Positions 9,101 to 18,154 of a DNA stretch of 34,922 nucleotides are shown here, piece after piece. A program made the position numbers and the translations under genes. The DNA is from an uncultured Clostridia bacterium (GTDB taxonomy: Bacteria; Bacillota; Clostridia; Monoglobales; Monoglobaceae), in NCBI GenBank assembly GCA_934454115.1, contig CAKSFQ010000023.1, forward strand, positions 1 through 34,922, written 5' to 3'. Position 1 is the stretch's first letter, and every line of letters starts with the position of its first letter. A model generated the notes under the pieces. It worked only from the letters and a program-made list of their open reading frames with translations, made no database searches and was not told the origin of the DNA.

Positions 9101-9945
9101 TCAAGATAATCATCTCTCTGCATCCATAGATTACCGTGCAGAAACAAATCACATATAACATCCTTCTTTGCCGCGTCAAACTCATATGAAGTATTCTCAA
9201 AAACTCCAATCCAATTGACAACACCCAAAAAGAAGTCCATACCATACCCATTGTTATACAACTGATTGTCATGCTGATGAAAGCTGTAGTCGGACTTTAT
9301 TCCCTCATTCTCGCTAATTTCTATAACTCTGCCAATTCCCTCCAGTCCGTGCAATACTTCCTCATTGCTTCTGTTAATCAAGCCCTTTTGCACGCTCTGC
9401 TCGGCAACCCAATAAAGGTTTGTTCCCGTAGACGCCTGCCCGTTGTTTTCCACAATCTCTTCCCAGTCAACAAAAATTTTCAGGGTATCCGACAAAAGCT
9501 TTGCGTCTATATCATCGCACACATATCTGAGCACACTCCACAAATCCATCTGCTGCGCAATATCTCTCTCCCAAAAGTTTGTATCCGTCATTCCGGCGTG
9601 AAGCTTTGCAATCCAACAGCTCAAACCGTTTTCAACTGCATTCAAAGCTTCCTGTTTCCCGCACAGCGCGTGTCTGCTTTGCTTGTATGCAATTGCAATT
9701 TGATTCAGCCTTGCCAAATGCGCTCTTCCGTTCATGATTCTGTCATAAGAAACATCAGCCCAGCTTCCGTCTGTCTTTTGTTCAGCGATATATGTGCTAA
9801 CATTGTCTGACACACTTCGCTTGTCGGCGTCCTGCATCGTTTGATATATGGCTTCAAGTTCGTCCGGCAACGCAGCATCAACGCTGATAACACTGCCGTT
9901 TAAAACTAAAAGCGCTATCATTAAGACACAAATTTTTCTTAACAC
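6109..9945 (-). CDS. Secreted multimodular polysaccharide lyase family 8
   Basis: The product has 1278 residues and a signal peptide of about 25 residues. The PL8 toroid carries Asn176 (TGTNLYW), His225 and Tyr234 (FHQHDNQLYNNGYG), Arg288 and Arg292 (GREITR). His, Tyr and both Arg fall at the numbers I recall for Flavobacterium heparinum chondroitin AC lyase, with Asn off by one. The central beta-sandwich (about 330-680) contains GNRYFHKSNYIAHHREKY. An Ig-like domain (700-810) follows, then the ~370-residue tripartite module (812-1182) shared with the modular protein and the SLH protein, and a small beta domain ending TFLWSDDLVPVK. The start is a GTG with a weak SD. The catalytic set looks complete, so an active endo- or exo-lyase on a uronate-containing polymer is expected. 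The appended modules probably bind polysaccharide or surface partners. Confidence 0.94.
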   Translation of the reverse strand: MLRKICVLMIALLVLNGSVISVDAALPDELEAIYQTMQDADKRSVSDNVSTYIAEQKTDGSWADVSYDRIMNGRAHLARLNQIAIAYKQSRHALCGKQEALNAVENGLSCWIAKLHAGMTDTNFWERDIAQQMDLWSVLRYVCDDIDAKLLSDTLKIFVDWEEIVENNGQASTGTNLYWVAEQSVQKGLINRSNEEVLHGLEGIGRVIEISENEGIKSDYSFHQHDNQLYNNGYGMDFFLGVVNWIGVFENTSYEFDAAKKDVICDLFLHGNLWMQRDDYLDLNAAGREITRKQNRMPNYKYIARRLLAACPDRRADIIAACGNENTVTGNGNRYFHKSNYIAHHREKYFMSVGGSSSFVIGTEQGSGENIGGKWTAFGFSSVFLNSDDYYNIYPFWDWSKIPGVTAPNRVDEYSLSGRAVKNASPNVAGCSDGNNGFMTMEVNIMPESNKTDTTTAQKAWFMFDDETVSLGSGIKSTAEENVLTTIEQKAYDGAFSVDNEVASAGIFRNVGRMHHGNIGYIFPNTEDINITTEKRSNSWKGLSSINGDSTMMSKDIFTAYIDHGKAPVDGAYAYITVPAVSEEEFASYHNPIRVLSNTAGLQAVCNEEDGLSQIAFYDLSDNTVNVGNGVEISVSKRCLVMFRESESGYVVSAAPIGMDYGVVEVAIRKNGSVLSAKLQLTNGETVTRVISGDSGAQTVGNARIIAKNGILDSGAVLIPQYDYFGETAEKTDLVWESSATGESGSWTAITAADNAGRKYRQIYHDITSVTAEKASLKLSPHEGDKYIRYHLICNGSDYYSEATPLVENIGLNIKCDNDEYKTNSVLTADIGGVDTDSELVWQWAWTKDAPDTAWHTIENSTNKLKLYLTQAFAGKYIRFRYTDAAGERFSTVTPAIEYEHNLVHTDAITSLSGRYDGLVKKQDGYYLVYLDSANAEHRGYIGVGDTIPDANTQEADNSNAYVGMYASLDVKRFGTGKNDVPLGIRIGKGSSHSVYDSWVSYGRLVSKEWQTFSNPYLIQNSQQEPVAGDAWFDFCEIAGISATAFEDAEKIGVKNIFLGKSAPYIRKIGLTGSASPQKTITAVWTKGNEYAVFWRGGGKEYKRTKDISSYKWYIAENAYGDENGNWTEILGAAERTLTLTDDMADKYIRVEVTPGSSAGNLTNGEEILTSRAYGVPVSSAPMRIKHTGVTFTGAVAAGNTLSGTVYINNESGMEGGYMALIAVYNDGALCACEGVRFNILNTDADAERNFSVTIPAGVAGNLTVKTFLWSDDLVPVK
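6400..7512 (-). other. Tripartite Ig / beta-sandwich / Ig module in PL8 lyase
   Basis: Residues 812-1182 of the lyase. Landmarks in order: WQWAWTKDAPDTAWHTIE, GKYIRFRYTD, YEHNLVHTDAIT, RGYIGVGD, YASLDVKRFG, LGIRIGKG, YDSWVSYGRLVSKEW, WFDF, VKNIFLGKSAPY, WYIAENAYGDENGNW, KYIRVEVTP. The same landmarks in the same order occur in the two other exported proteins. I do not recognise the central ~170-residue part as a named family; it resembles carbohydrate-binding beta-sandwiches in overall pattern only. Confidence 0.75.
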
Positions 9946-10083
9946 AATATCACTCTTTTCAAATATTTTTATATACAGCTTTCAAATGCTTCCGGCTCCG
10001 ATCCTCTTTTGTCATATTAACTTTTTTCAAAGCATAACATTTTTTGAATTCCGGCTGTCAGTAACGTTTAGTTCTCATGTTCC

Positions 10084-12708
10084 TTACTTAAATATTATTA
10101 ATTCTACCGTAGCGCCGTCATTTATTATTGCAAGAATATTATTATCTTTGTAGTTCATAAGCTCGCTAATCGGTTTGGTTGTCAGCTCACCGCTTGACGT
10201 GTTGAATATTCTGAACTTGCCGTCGCCTATGCTGCAAAAATCCACATCGCCCTGGTCTGCATTGGTCGGTTCGGCCTCATCAAACCTCATGGACAGAATT
10301 GAGCCCTTGATTCTCACAGGCTTGCCGTATATAGTTTTTATGTATGTGTCAAGCCATGAGCCCGCTACACCCTGCGTCATCTCATCCACCTTCATAAACA
10401 TGGCGGGAGAAACTGCAATTTCTCCGTTTAAATCCTCTACAAAGCGTATAAGATCTCCTCGACGGTAATTGTCAACGTCAATATCATCCTCATTTTTGAG
10501 AAAATATTCGTACTCCACCCCTTTGCGGTAAACAACAAACTTGGTGCGAATTTCGCCGTCATTATCAAGCTCTCTGACTATATCCTTCACGATTGAAGGA
10601 TAGGTGTAATTCCCTACGCTTGCAGGAGTGCTTGTAAGAAGCACAAGACCTGCAATCCCATCATCATCAACATCAACAGGCATCGAGGTGATCATTGCCG
10701 ACTGAGACGGATCCCAATAGTCACAGGTGTAAAAATACTTTTCGTTGAAGGTTTTGCTTGCCGGGTCGTAAGGTCCCACCACAAAGAACACTGTGTTTTG
10801 ATCAAAGCGGAAGTCATACTTCAGATTGCCCATGCCGTGAATCGTGCGTCTGGTAAATCTGCGTTCTTTCAATGTACCGACCTTTGGTGCATTTTCGTTT
10901 TCAGAGCTTGCCGTATACATTTCGGTTATTTTGTTTTCTTCGTTCAGTCTGTAACGCACTATCTGCGATATACATCCTTCATACATAACAGACTGCCCCA
11001 GCACATTAAGCATCGCAGTATACGATGCACACCTTTCTCCGTTTAGTCTGAACTTTTCATCACATTCGTAGAGAACAACTTTTCCGCCCTCCCCAAACAG
11101 TTCCACGCCCAAAACGTCACCTTTTCTGAAAGGGTCGAGCTTGCCTGTCCGCACTTCTGTTACAAAACCGTAAAACATATCGTCTTTGCCGAGTTTTTCA
11201 TACATTACAAGGCGTCTTTCAAAGTCAAAGTAAAATACACCGTAGGTACCGAGCTCCGGAAAATCTCCCGCTATATCGGGACTTATTTCGTATTTTTGAT
11301 CGTTTACAACCATTTCGGAGATCTCCCTGCCGGTTTTTAAAGATTTAAGTTCGCCCGTAGTTGTCAAATCGCTCACATGTATCGTAATCGCCTGTTTGCC
11401 TTTCACAATCTTGCTGCGCGAATATGAAACTATCGATTTATACGTTATTGCCGTTTTGTCAACAGCTCTGCCGTCTTTAAATATATTGCAGTAAACCTCC
11501 GCTTCGTTATTCTCAAATTCAATTGTCTTTGACGGATCATAAAAATCAGCAACAATACTTGTGTCCGCATAAACATCCGCAGCTGCATAGATAAAATCAT
11601 ATCTGAATATTTTGATTACGTCGTATATGTTATCTCCGTTATTATCAACAAATACAACTGTACCTGTATTAAAACCAAGATGTTCAAATCCAAAGCTTTC
11701 ATTTGTGTTTATGCCGTTTATAAATACGTCGGGAGTTCCTGAAAATTTTACTTTCTTATTTTTGCCTTTGTCATCGGTATACAGAAAACTGCAATTATTA
11801 AAATCGTCCTGCGAGGTATAGTCGTTTCTGATGTTAACCGTCAGACTGCCCCCTTTATCTTGATATATATACAGACAGTGTTTTTTTTCATCATCATCCA
11901 AACGCCAATAGCAGCGGACATGCTCGCCCATATATTCATATATGCTTGAGTAATCAGCTTTAATTCTCACATCCGAAACAGCAAACTCCCCCTCTGAAGC
12001 AACGGGATATCCCGTCATTGAGGTAACCTCGTTTGACGTAACCAGCCCTTCCGTATAACCTACTCTCAGAGTTTCCTCCAGTATGGTTTTTCCGCTTTTG
12101 TAATAGCTTGCGCCATTGCTGCTGAAACGAACATCCACAGTGTCGGCCGTAAATGCATTATATATCATTCGAAATGCGTCAGCCAAACACATATTATCAT
12201 CGGTTGCCCCGCCGCTTGGAAGCAAGCCCTCATTTGCCGCATAGCGCATATATGCTCCCTGCTCATTGCCGTCAGCGTCAATTATGCCTTGATAGCCGAG
12301 AACCACAACAAGGGTTTTTGCAGCCTGTTTAACGGTAATCTTGTCATCCGCGCCGAATATAGAAGCTCCATACCCCTGCATATAGCCAAGGGTGCAGATT
12401 CGGTTGATATGAAAATAATACTTATGCTCCGCCGGAACATCATAAAAGTACGCCTCTGTTGCCTTCCTTTCATCCGGCGTATTATCATCGCCCCAGAGTA
12501 GTTTGCTCAGCAAATAAGCAAACTCGCCTCTGGTAATTTCGTGTGCTCCGTCCTCTCCTGTATAGCCAAACTCTCCGATTGCATTCATCAAATTGAATAT
12601 ATGGTTATCCTCGTATGTTGCATCGGAAGCAGAGAACACAACGTTTACATGAGCATTCAGCCCCCCAAGCAACAAGCATAAAATTAAAATTAAAGCTACT
12701 TTTTTCAT
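10084..12708 (-). CDS. SLH-domain surface protein with Asp-rich loops
   Basis: The product has 874 residues with a signal peptide (MKKVALILILCLLLGGL). Residues ~35-195 look like degenerate N-terminal SLH repeats (ITRGEFAYLLSKLL; TLGYMQGYGASIFGADDKIT), which would tether the protein to secondary cell-wall polymer. The remaining ~680 residues are beta-rich, and I do not recognise an enzyme. Several Asp-rich, possibly calcium-binding loops occur: VDNNGDNIYD (about 354-363), DVDDDG, ELDNDGE. It starts inside the last codons of the upstream SLH gene (ATGA overlap at 12705-12708) with GGAG eight bases before the ATG, so the two are probably translationally coupled and made in fixed ratio. Proteins of this general build are common in Clostridia, usually without assigned function. 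A scaffold or binding role in the lyase system is inferred from context only. Confidence 0.8.
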   Translation of the reverse strand: MKKVALILILCLLLGGLNAHVNVVFSASDATYEDNHIFNLMNAIGEFGYTGEDGAHEITRGEFAYLLSKLLWGDDNTPDERKATEAYFYDVPAEHKYYFHINRICTLGYMQGYGASIFGADDKITVKQAAKTLVVVLGYQGIIDADGNEQGAYMRYAANEGLLPSGGATDDNMCLADAFRMIYNAFTADTVDVRFSSNGASYYKSGKTILEETLRVGYTEGLVTSNEVTSMTGYPVASEGEFAVSDVRIKADYSSIYEYMGEHVRCYWRLDDDEKKHCLYIYQDKGGSLTVNIRNDYTSQDDFNNCSFLYTDDKGKNKKVKFSGTPDVFINGINTNESFGFEHLGFNTGTVVFVDNNGDNIYDVIKIFRYDFIYAAADVYADTSIVADFYDPSKTIEFENNEAEVYCNIFKDGRAVDKTAITYKSIVSYSRSKIVKGKQAITIHVSDLTTTGELKSLKTGREISEMVVNDQKYEISPDIAGDFPELGTYGVFYFDFERRLVMYEKLGKDDMFYGFVTEVRTGKLDPFRKGDVLGVELFGEGGKVVLYECDEKFRLNGERCASYTAMLNVLGQSVMYEGCISQIVRYRLNEENKITEMYTASSENENAPKVGTLKERRFTRRTIHGMGNLKYDFRFDQNTVFFVVGPYDPASKTFNEKYFYTCDYWDPSQSAMITSMPVDVDDDGIAGLVLLTSTPASVGNYTYPSIVKDIVRELDNDGEIRTKFVVYRKGVEYEYFLKNEDDIDVDNYRRGDLIRFVEDLNGEIAVSPAMFMKVDEMTQGVAGSWLDTYIKTIYGKPVRIKGSILSMRFDEAEPTNADQGDVDFCSIGDGKFRIFNTSSGELTTKPISELMNYKDNNILAIINDGATVELIIFK

Positions 12709-15700
12709 TGTTTTTTCTCCACTTTCTCTAATAAAATAATTACAGTCTTTGCCGCCATTGCTCTGGTGGCCGATTCCTTTGGCGAAAATCTGTTGTTTCC
12801 CACACCGTTTATTATTTCATTTTCAAAGAGACAAGCCACTGCCTCCCTTGCATAATCAGCAACTGCGTTGCTGTCATCAAAAGCAGGTTCTTCCGCATAG
12901 TCTGTTTTGACACCGAGTGCCTTCATTGTCCGAAAAATCATTACTGCCATATCCTCACGTGAAATCAGACCTTCTTTTTCGAACAGATTGTCACCCACAC
13001 CCGAAACAATACCGCGTCTCCATGCACTTGCAACATATTTATAGCTCCAGTCACCGGCATAAACATCAGCAAATTCACACACAGCATCCGCATCATACAG
13101 GTCGAATGCACTTACCAAAATCTTAACAAACTGCTCTCTGGTAACCGCATCGTCCGGACGTATGGTTCCGTCGTCAAAACCGTTGAATATCTTTTTTTCA
13201 ATCGCTCTTTTCATGTAATCATAAGCCCAGTGACTCTTTGCCATATCATAAAATGAGTCGATTGACTGAACAGGACTTTCCCCTGTTTCAACGGGAGTGA
13301 GCGGCGCAGCGTGTGCCCCGGCACCGACTGACGCGCCGCCTCTTCCGCCGGTACCGCCCCCGCTTTCCGTGCTTTTGTTGCCGTTTTCGGGGTTATTGTC
13401 CGGCTTCCAGCCGTTAAACGCCGCAACTATCCCCTGCTTGTCATTAAAGACCGTCTTTGCCATATCCTGGCTCATTTGGCGATAATTCTCCGTACTGAGC
13501 CCTTTACATTTTTCTTCAATATCTATACCCAAAGCATTTTCATGGCTTTTCAAAACATCCATGATAATATCCCAGTTTGCAAGATTTACGGCATTTACTA
13601 TAACGCTGTTTTTGAAATTTTCCTCCACAAAGGAAGCTGTTTCTCCGCCCTTTATTGCGCTGATAACATTGTTTTCAAACACCCTGCGATCTTGTTCATT
13701 TAAGGAAATCTTCCAGCCGTATTTTGATTTCATGTCAACATCCAGCTTATAATCCAACCAATTAACATTGGCTGGCGTGTACCCCTGACTGTTCAAAAAT
13801 GCTTCAATTTCGGCACCGGTTTTTTCAGGATCGTTTATAAAGTCTGTTATATATTTGTTCCAGCGGCGCCGCTCCTCCTCAATAATCTGAGCCTCGGAAT
13901 ATTCTGCCAGCCTTGACTTAAAATCATACAGGTTTGCCGGATGTGCAGAGAACAGCTTGCCGGCAACCGTTGCTTTGCCGTCATCATAAACAAGCTTGTT
14001 GTAATAATCCAGCTTCAGCGCAAGAATATCAGCAACCTTGTTGCCGTCAATTTCCACAGCGCCGTTCAGAATATTTTCAAGCTCAGCAACGTTTTCAGCA
14101 TTCAGTAACAAGCTTATGGCGGAATCCTCCGCAGAGTCGCTGTAGCAAACTATCGTATCGGTTATTGCAGCGGCACCGCCCAAAAAACGATACAGGCTAA
14201 GCTCCACTGTTCCGCTTGGAATTGTTAACGGCGCAATCCCGAAGCAATGCTCATAGCTTCCGTCGGCGCTGCTTGATACAACGGTCAGATATTCAATAAC
14301 CGATGCATTGGAGCCCTCCTTTAAATCGGTAATCGTCATTCCCGGCTTCAGCAAAAGAACCGTTACGGGCATGGTATAAACAGTGTTACCCCGTACTTCC
14401 GCACTTTCGGTGTCAGCATAATAATCTACTTCTGTGTTTCTTAGAGCTGTTGCTGTGCTTTGAGATGCATTGCCTCCCAAAAATCTCATCATACCGCCTG
14501 TTGTGTCAAACACAAACAATTTACACTCGCTTGAGTCAAGACGGCTGTCTATATTTTTTGCAAGGCTGAAGGTTTTTTCTTCATCCGGATTTACATCCAC
14601 GGTTTGAAGCACAGCCTCTAATTGCCGTTCGGTGCCGTTAACAACCTTGTTAAAAGTCATTGCGACAGTGATTCTTCTGGTAACTGCTGTGCAATTCCGG
14701 TAGTTTACGGCTCTTTCATACAATGAACCGTTTGTAACCGGTGACGCTTCGGGTAAAATCTCGACAACATCAGATGCTGGAACCGAAATTACGTTTTCAC
14801 TCATAAATTCCATTCCGGCATTACCGTTTTTATCATACGGAGTTACTGAAAACCTGATATATTTCCCAGCATAGGAATCTTCAATGTTAAGCTTTCTTTC
14901 TGTCTTTTTATTCAGCTTCGTCCACGGCCCATACGGCGTATCCGATACATACCATGCCAGCTTTGAACTGAACTCGTCCGTCGCATTATCAATTGAATGA
15001 AAGTCATAGCTTGCAGTCAGGGTATTTCCTGTGTTTCCCATGCCGCTGATTCTGATATTTTCGCTCCAAGGTCTGTCCATCGCATAGAACAGGTTATCAA
15101 GATAGAATATACCCGAACCCTCCGTGTTTGCATTTTTCTCAAAATAGAAGGTTTCTCCGCTGCTGCCCACAACCGGGTGTCCGTCATTTATCATACCTGT
15201 GCCTGTAACCGTTGTCCATTCATAGTCGTTTACCGACGTGATTTTTGAATATATGCTCGCAGATGACGATATTGAGCCGTTATATATTTTGCTGCGGACA
15301 TTGGTTGCTCCAAGGCCGTTTTCAAGCTTCATATCAAACTTCAGCCTGTATCCTTGCTTATATTCGCATATGTGCCTTATACCATCAAGCATAATGGTCA
15401 TATTCGCACCCGTGTACACATTTTCTCCCGCCTTGCTTTTGCGGGCATCAACCTTAATAATATTACCTCTTTCGGGATCGGAAACCTGTGAAAAGCTACC
15501 GTTTGAAGACGGCATATACCATCCCGTATCGATCCGGTCTGTCACCGTATCTGCAATGAGATTAGGCTCATATTTAATAATCGGGGTAGGTTCGGAATAC
15601 ACAGGCTTGCCCTCTGCGCCCGCACTGTTCTTGGGCGTCAGCTTAAATCTGATATACATATTGGCATTATCATAATTCAGGGGAATCCGTCCTGCTGTCT

Positions 15701-18143
15701 GAACATTTGCGGCATTTACCGTAAATATATATGCCGTTGTACGCACGCCGGTCTTGGGTGCGTCGGAATTTTCCTTGTTATATGTTGTATAGCTACAGGT
15801 CTTCCAATATTCGTCGGGAGCGTCTCGGAGGTCGCACATCTGCCATTCCAAAATACTCAACCCCTCTGACGCATTCCCAAAGTATTCATATGAAGGATAC
15901 AGATAACTGTTTGATTTAAACAATCCCGTGTCGGTTGTGACAGTTAAATTTCTTGCGCCGACCGGTTGTACCGTGCACTGCGTTACGTCCGTGTAACGAA
16001 CATCTCCCTCGATGCCTCCCATATCTTTTGGAGTTATTTTAAATCTGAAATACTTTCCTTCATGTTTTTCTGTAAAGTTCATTGTCTTGCTCAGCGAACA
16101 CTGAGTCCAGCCGTCCGTGCCGTTGTCGGAAATCTGCCATTCGAACACCGACCAGTCTTCCGCAGCGCCGATACCTTCCAGGGTATACACAGCCGTTACA
16201 CTGTCTCCAACCATATATCTCCCGTCTGTGCTCAGTTCACTCACAAAAGGTTTTTTATTCCTGATTGAAATACGATCAACGCAAACCGTGCTTCCGTTTG
16301 TGTCAATGCTAATCGTTATATCGTTTACAGCCTGCGTGAACTCAAATGAATACTTATCATATGTCTGACCAACGGTAAATACTTGCTCGGCAATATCATT
16401 TATTTTCACTTTAATATCCGAAGCTGTATCCGCTTTTGCATAAAACGATACCTCCGTTTTATAATTGCCGCCAACCCTCTGCTCAGTAGCAAAAACAGCA
16501 GTATCGCGTATTTTAAGCGCACCGCTCTCCACCGAACCGTCAACATCTTCATCCTCCGCGTAACTGAAGCTGCCGCTCCAGCCATAGGGGTAAATATCAA
16601 AATCGCCGTTATTCATAAAGCTTGCGGAAAGCGTAATTTTACTGCTCATCACGGCTTCTATGAGTTTCCCGGCAGTACCGTCTGCTGAAACCGGCTGCAA
16701 GGTAACCTTAAACAGCTTTCCTTCCATGGCGGGATTCATCATAAGATATCCCAGGCTTTCGGCCTCCGCAGAGCTTACCGTTACCGTCTTTTCTTCAAAC
16801 CAATGCTTACCGTTATCTGTTGACGAATACCACTTGAGCACCGAGCTGCCCTCATCATCGGTTCCTCCCCACAGGTATGACGGAACAAGTATGTCGTCTG
16901 TACGGCCTGTTTTGCTGCTTATCTTCAAATCTGACGCAGCTGCCGCTTCTCTCCTGCATTGCACCGGAGGGCTGCTGACCGTAACGCCCCATGCTTTGCT
17001 TATATCGATTTCCGCTCCGTCTGAAAGACCGGGAGCCGCGCTTATGGGTGTTACCTCAACCCGAATGTACTTTTCGCTCATACCTTCGTTTATATTCAGT
17101 TCTTTTGCGGTTGCGCCGTCAATTTCGGTCCAGTCACCGTTTTCATCGCCATAAGCATTGTCTGCCATATACCATTTATAAATATCCTTATCGATGGTTC
17201 TGGGATATTCGGTTGACCCGCTCTTCCATATATTATACTCATTGCCCTTGATGAAATCAGCCGTCACGGTTTCACCCGGCCACACGTTACCGCCAACGGA
17301 AATATTTTTAACATAAGGGGCGGACTTTGCCAGAAATATGTTTTTTACAGCAAGCGTGTCCGCGTCAGCAAAGCCCGTTTCTGAAACCGACTGTTTAAAA
17401 TCAAACCATGCGTTTTTATATTCCGTATTTTCCTTTCGCATGTTCACATAAGGGCTTTTATATGTAGCCCATTCTTTTGTAACCGAAGCCGCATAAACCA
17501 TCCAGTTGTCGTATATCTGGTGGTCACTGCCGGCACCGATTCTTATGCCCAGCTGAGCGTCATTATCACCTTCGCCAAGACGCCTGACATCAAGTGACGC
17601 ATAATAACTTACTTTCGATATGCCGTCTGTCTCAAAGGTTTCAGCCGGAGTGATGTCTGCCCCAACACCCAAATACCCGCGATATGCAGGTCGTGCAGGA
17701 GTTAATTTCAAATCTACGTTATATGTTCCGTCACCGTTATCCGTGACCGCATCCGGCTGAAGGGCGGTAATTGCCGATTTATGAACCAAATTGTGTTCAT
17801 ACTTTACAGCGTTTGTCGCATCGCTGTAGTGGTCGCCTGTATCGTCTGTATATTTAAACCTTATATACTTACCTGCAAGCTCCTGTGTAAGAGAAATTTT
17901 CGCAGCTACGGCAGCCGCCTCTCCGATCGTGTGCCATGCGCCGTTCGGTGCATCGGCAGTCCATGCCCACTGCCACTCGCAAGATATCATATCGCTCACA
18001 TCAGGCGGTGTCAGCGTGCTGTTTGTCCAGCACTCCTCCGTGTCACATATAATCCGATCCGTCGTTTCTGCATTTATAATAATGCCATTGAAAATCAGAC
18101 TGAATATTATGCAAAAAACTATCCCGTTTAATCTTTTTTTCAT
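12705..18143 (-). CDS. Giant SLH-anchored modular surface protein with CBM-like domains
   Basis: The product has 1812 residues. After a signal peptide (MKKRLNGIVFCIIFSL) comes the shared tripartite module (31-394), then an Ig-like domain, a CBM4/9-like beta-sandwich (starting FMNNGDFDIYPYGW), further Ig-like domains, a second carbohydrate-binding-like domain (SNGSFSQVSDPERGN to FYLDNLFYAM), more beta modules, a helical region (about 1300-1560), a Gly-rich linker (GGGTGGRGGASVGAG) and three C-terminal SLH repeats. The SLH repeats contain SHWAYDYMKRAIEKKIFNGF, GDWSYKYVASAWRRGIVSGV and ADYAREAVACLFENEIINGV. No catalytic signature was found. The likely role is to capture polysaccharide at the cell surface, with the SLH end bound to the wall. 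The ATG at 18143 is preferred because the signal peptide begins there; its nearest SD, GGAG, is only two bases away (see the hairpin at 18155-18191). Confidence 0.88.
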   Translation of the reverse strand: MKKRLNGIVFCIIFSLIFNGIIINAETTDRIICDTEECWTNSTLTPPDVSDMISCEWQWAWTADAPNGAWHTIGEAAAVAAKISLTQELAGKYIRFKYTDDTGDHYSDATNAVKYEHNLVHKSAITALQPDAVTDNGDGTYNVDLKLTPARPAYRGYLGVGADITPAETFETDGISKVSYYASLDVRRLGEGDNDAQLGIRIGAGSDHQIYDNWMVYAASVTKEWATYKSPYVNMRKENTEYKNAWFDFKQSVSETGFADADTLAVKNIFLAKSAPYVKNISVGGNVWPGETVTADFIKGNEYNIWKSGSTEYPRTIDKDIYKWYMADNAYGDENGDWTEIDGATAKELNINEGMSEKYIRVEVTPISAAPGLSDGAEIDISKAWGVTVSSPPVQCRREAAAASDLKISSKTGRTDDILVPSYLWGGTDDEGSSVLKWYSSTDNGKHWFEEKTVTVSSAEAESLGYLMMNPAMEGKLFKVTLQPVSADGTAGKLIEAVMSSKITLSASFMNNGDFDIYPYGWSGSFSYAEDEDVDGSVESGALKIRDTAVFATEQRVGGNYKTEVSFYAKADTASDIKVKINDIAEQVFTVGQTYDKYSFEFTQAVNDITISIDTNGSTVCVDRISIRNKKPFVSELSTDGRYMVGDSVTAVYTLEGIGAAEDWSVFEWQISDNGTDGWTQCSLSKTMNFTEKHEGKYFRFKITPKDMGGIEGDVRYTDVTQCTVQPVGARNLTVTTDTGLFKSNSYLYPSYEYFGNASEGLSILEWQMCDLRDAPDEYWKTCSYTTYNKENSDAPKTGVRTTAYIFTVNAANVQTAGRIPLNYDNANMYIRFKLTPKNSAGAEGKPVYSEPTPIIKYEPNLIADTVTDRIDTGWYMPSSNGSFSQVSDPERGNIIKVDARKSKAGENVYTGANMTIMLDGIRHICEYKQGYRLKFDMKLENGLGATNVRSKIYNGSISSSASIYSKITSVNDYEWTTVTGTGMINDGHPVVGSSGETFYFEKNANTEGSGIFYLDNLFYAMDRPWSENIRISGMGNTGNTLTASYDFHSIDNATDEFSSKLAWYVSDTPYGPWTKLNKKTERKLNIEDSYAGKYIRFSVTPYDKNGNAGMEFMSENVISVPASDVVEILPEASPVTNGSLYERAVNYRNCTAVTRRITVAMTFNKVVNGTERQLEAVLQTVDVNPDEEKTFSLAKNIDSRLDSSECKLFVFDTTGGMMRFLGGNASQSTATALRNTEVDYYADTESAEVRGNTVYTMPVTVLLLKPGMTITDLKEGSNASVIEYLTVVSSSADGSYEHCFGIAPLTIPSGTVELSLYRFLGGAAAITDTIVCYSDSAEDSAISLLLNAENVAELENILNGAVEIDGNKVADILALKLDYYNKLVYDDGKATVAGKLFSAHPANLYDFKSRLAEYSEAQIIEEERRRWNKYITDFINDPEKTGAEIEAFLNSQGYTPANVNWLDYKLDVDMKSKYGWKISLNEQDRRVFENNVISAIKGGETASFVEENFKNSVIVNAVNLANWDIIMDVLKSHENALGIDIEEKCKGLSTENYRQMSQDMAKTVFNDKQGIVAAFNGWKPDNNPENGNKSTESGGGTGGRGGASVGAGAHAAPLTPVETGESPVQSIDSFYDMAKSHWAYDYMKRAIEKKIFNGFDDGTIRPDDAVTREQFVKILVSAFDLYDADAVCEFADVYAGDWSYKYVASAWRRGIVSGVGDNLFEKEGLISREDMAVMIFRTMKALGVKTDYAEEPAFDDSNAVADYAREAVACLFENEIINGVGNNRFSPKESATRAMAAKTVIILLEKVEKKQ
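16962..18053 (-). other. Tripartite Ig / beta-sandwich / Ig module in SLH protein
   Basis: Residues 31-394 of the SLH protein. Landmarks: WQWAWTADAPNGAWHTIGE, GKYIRFKYTD, YEHNLVHKSAIT, RGYLGVGAD, YASLDVRRLGEGDND, LGIRIGAG, YDNWMVYAASVTKEW, WFDF, VKNIFLAKSAPYV, WYMADNAYGDENGDW, EKYIRVEVTP. Similarity to the left-edge protein is also visible at DNA level, for example around the GDENG codons. Confidence 0.78.
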
Positions 18144-18154
18144 CACTCCGCATA

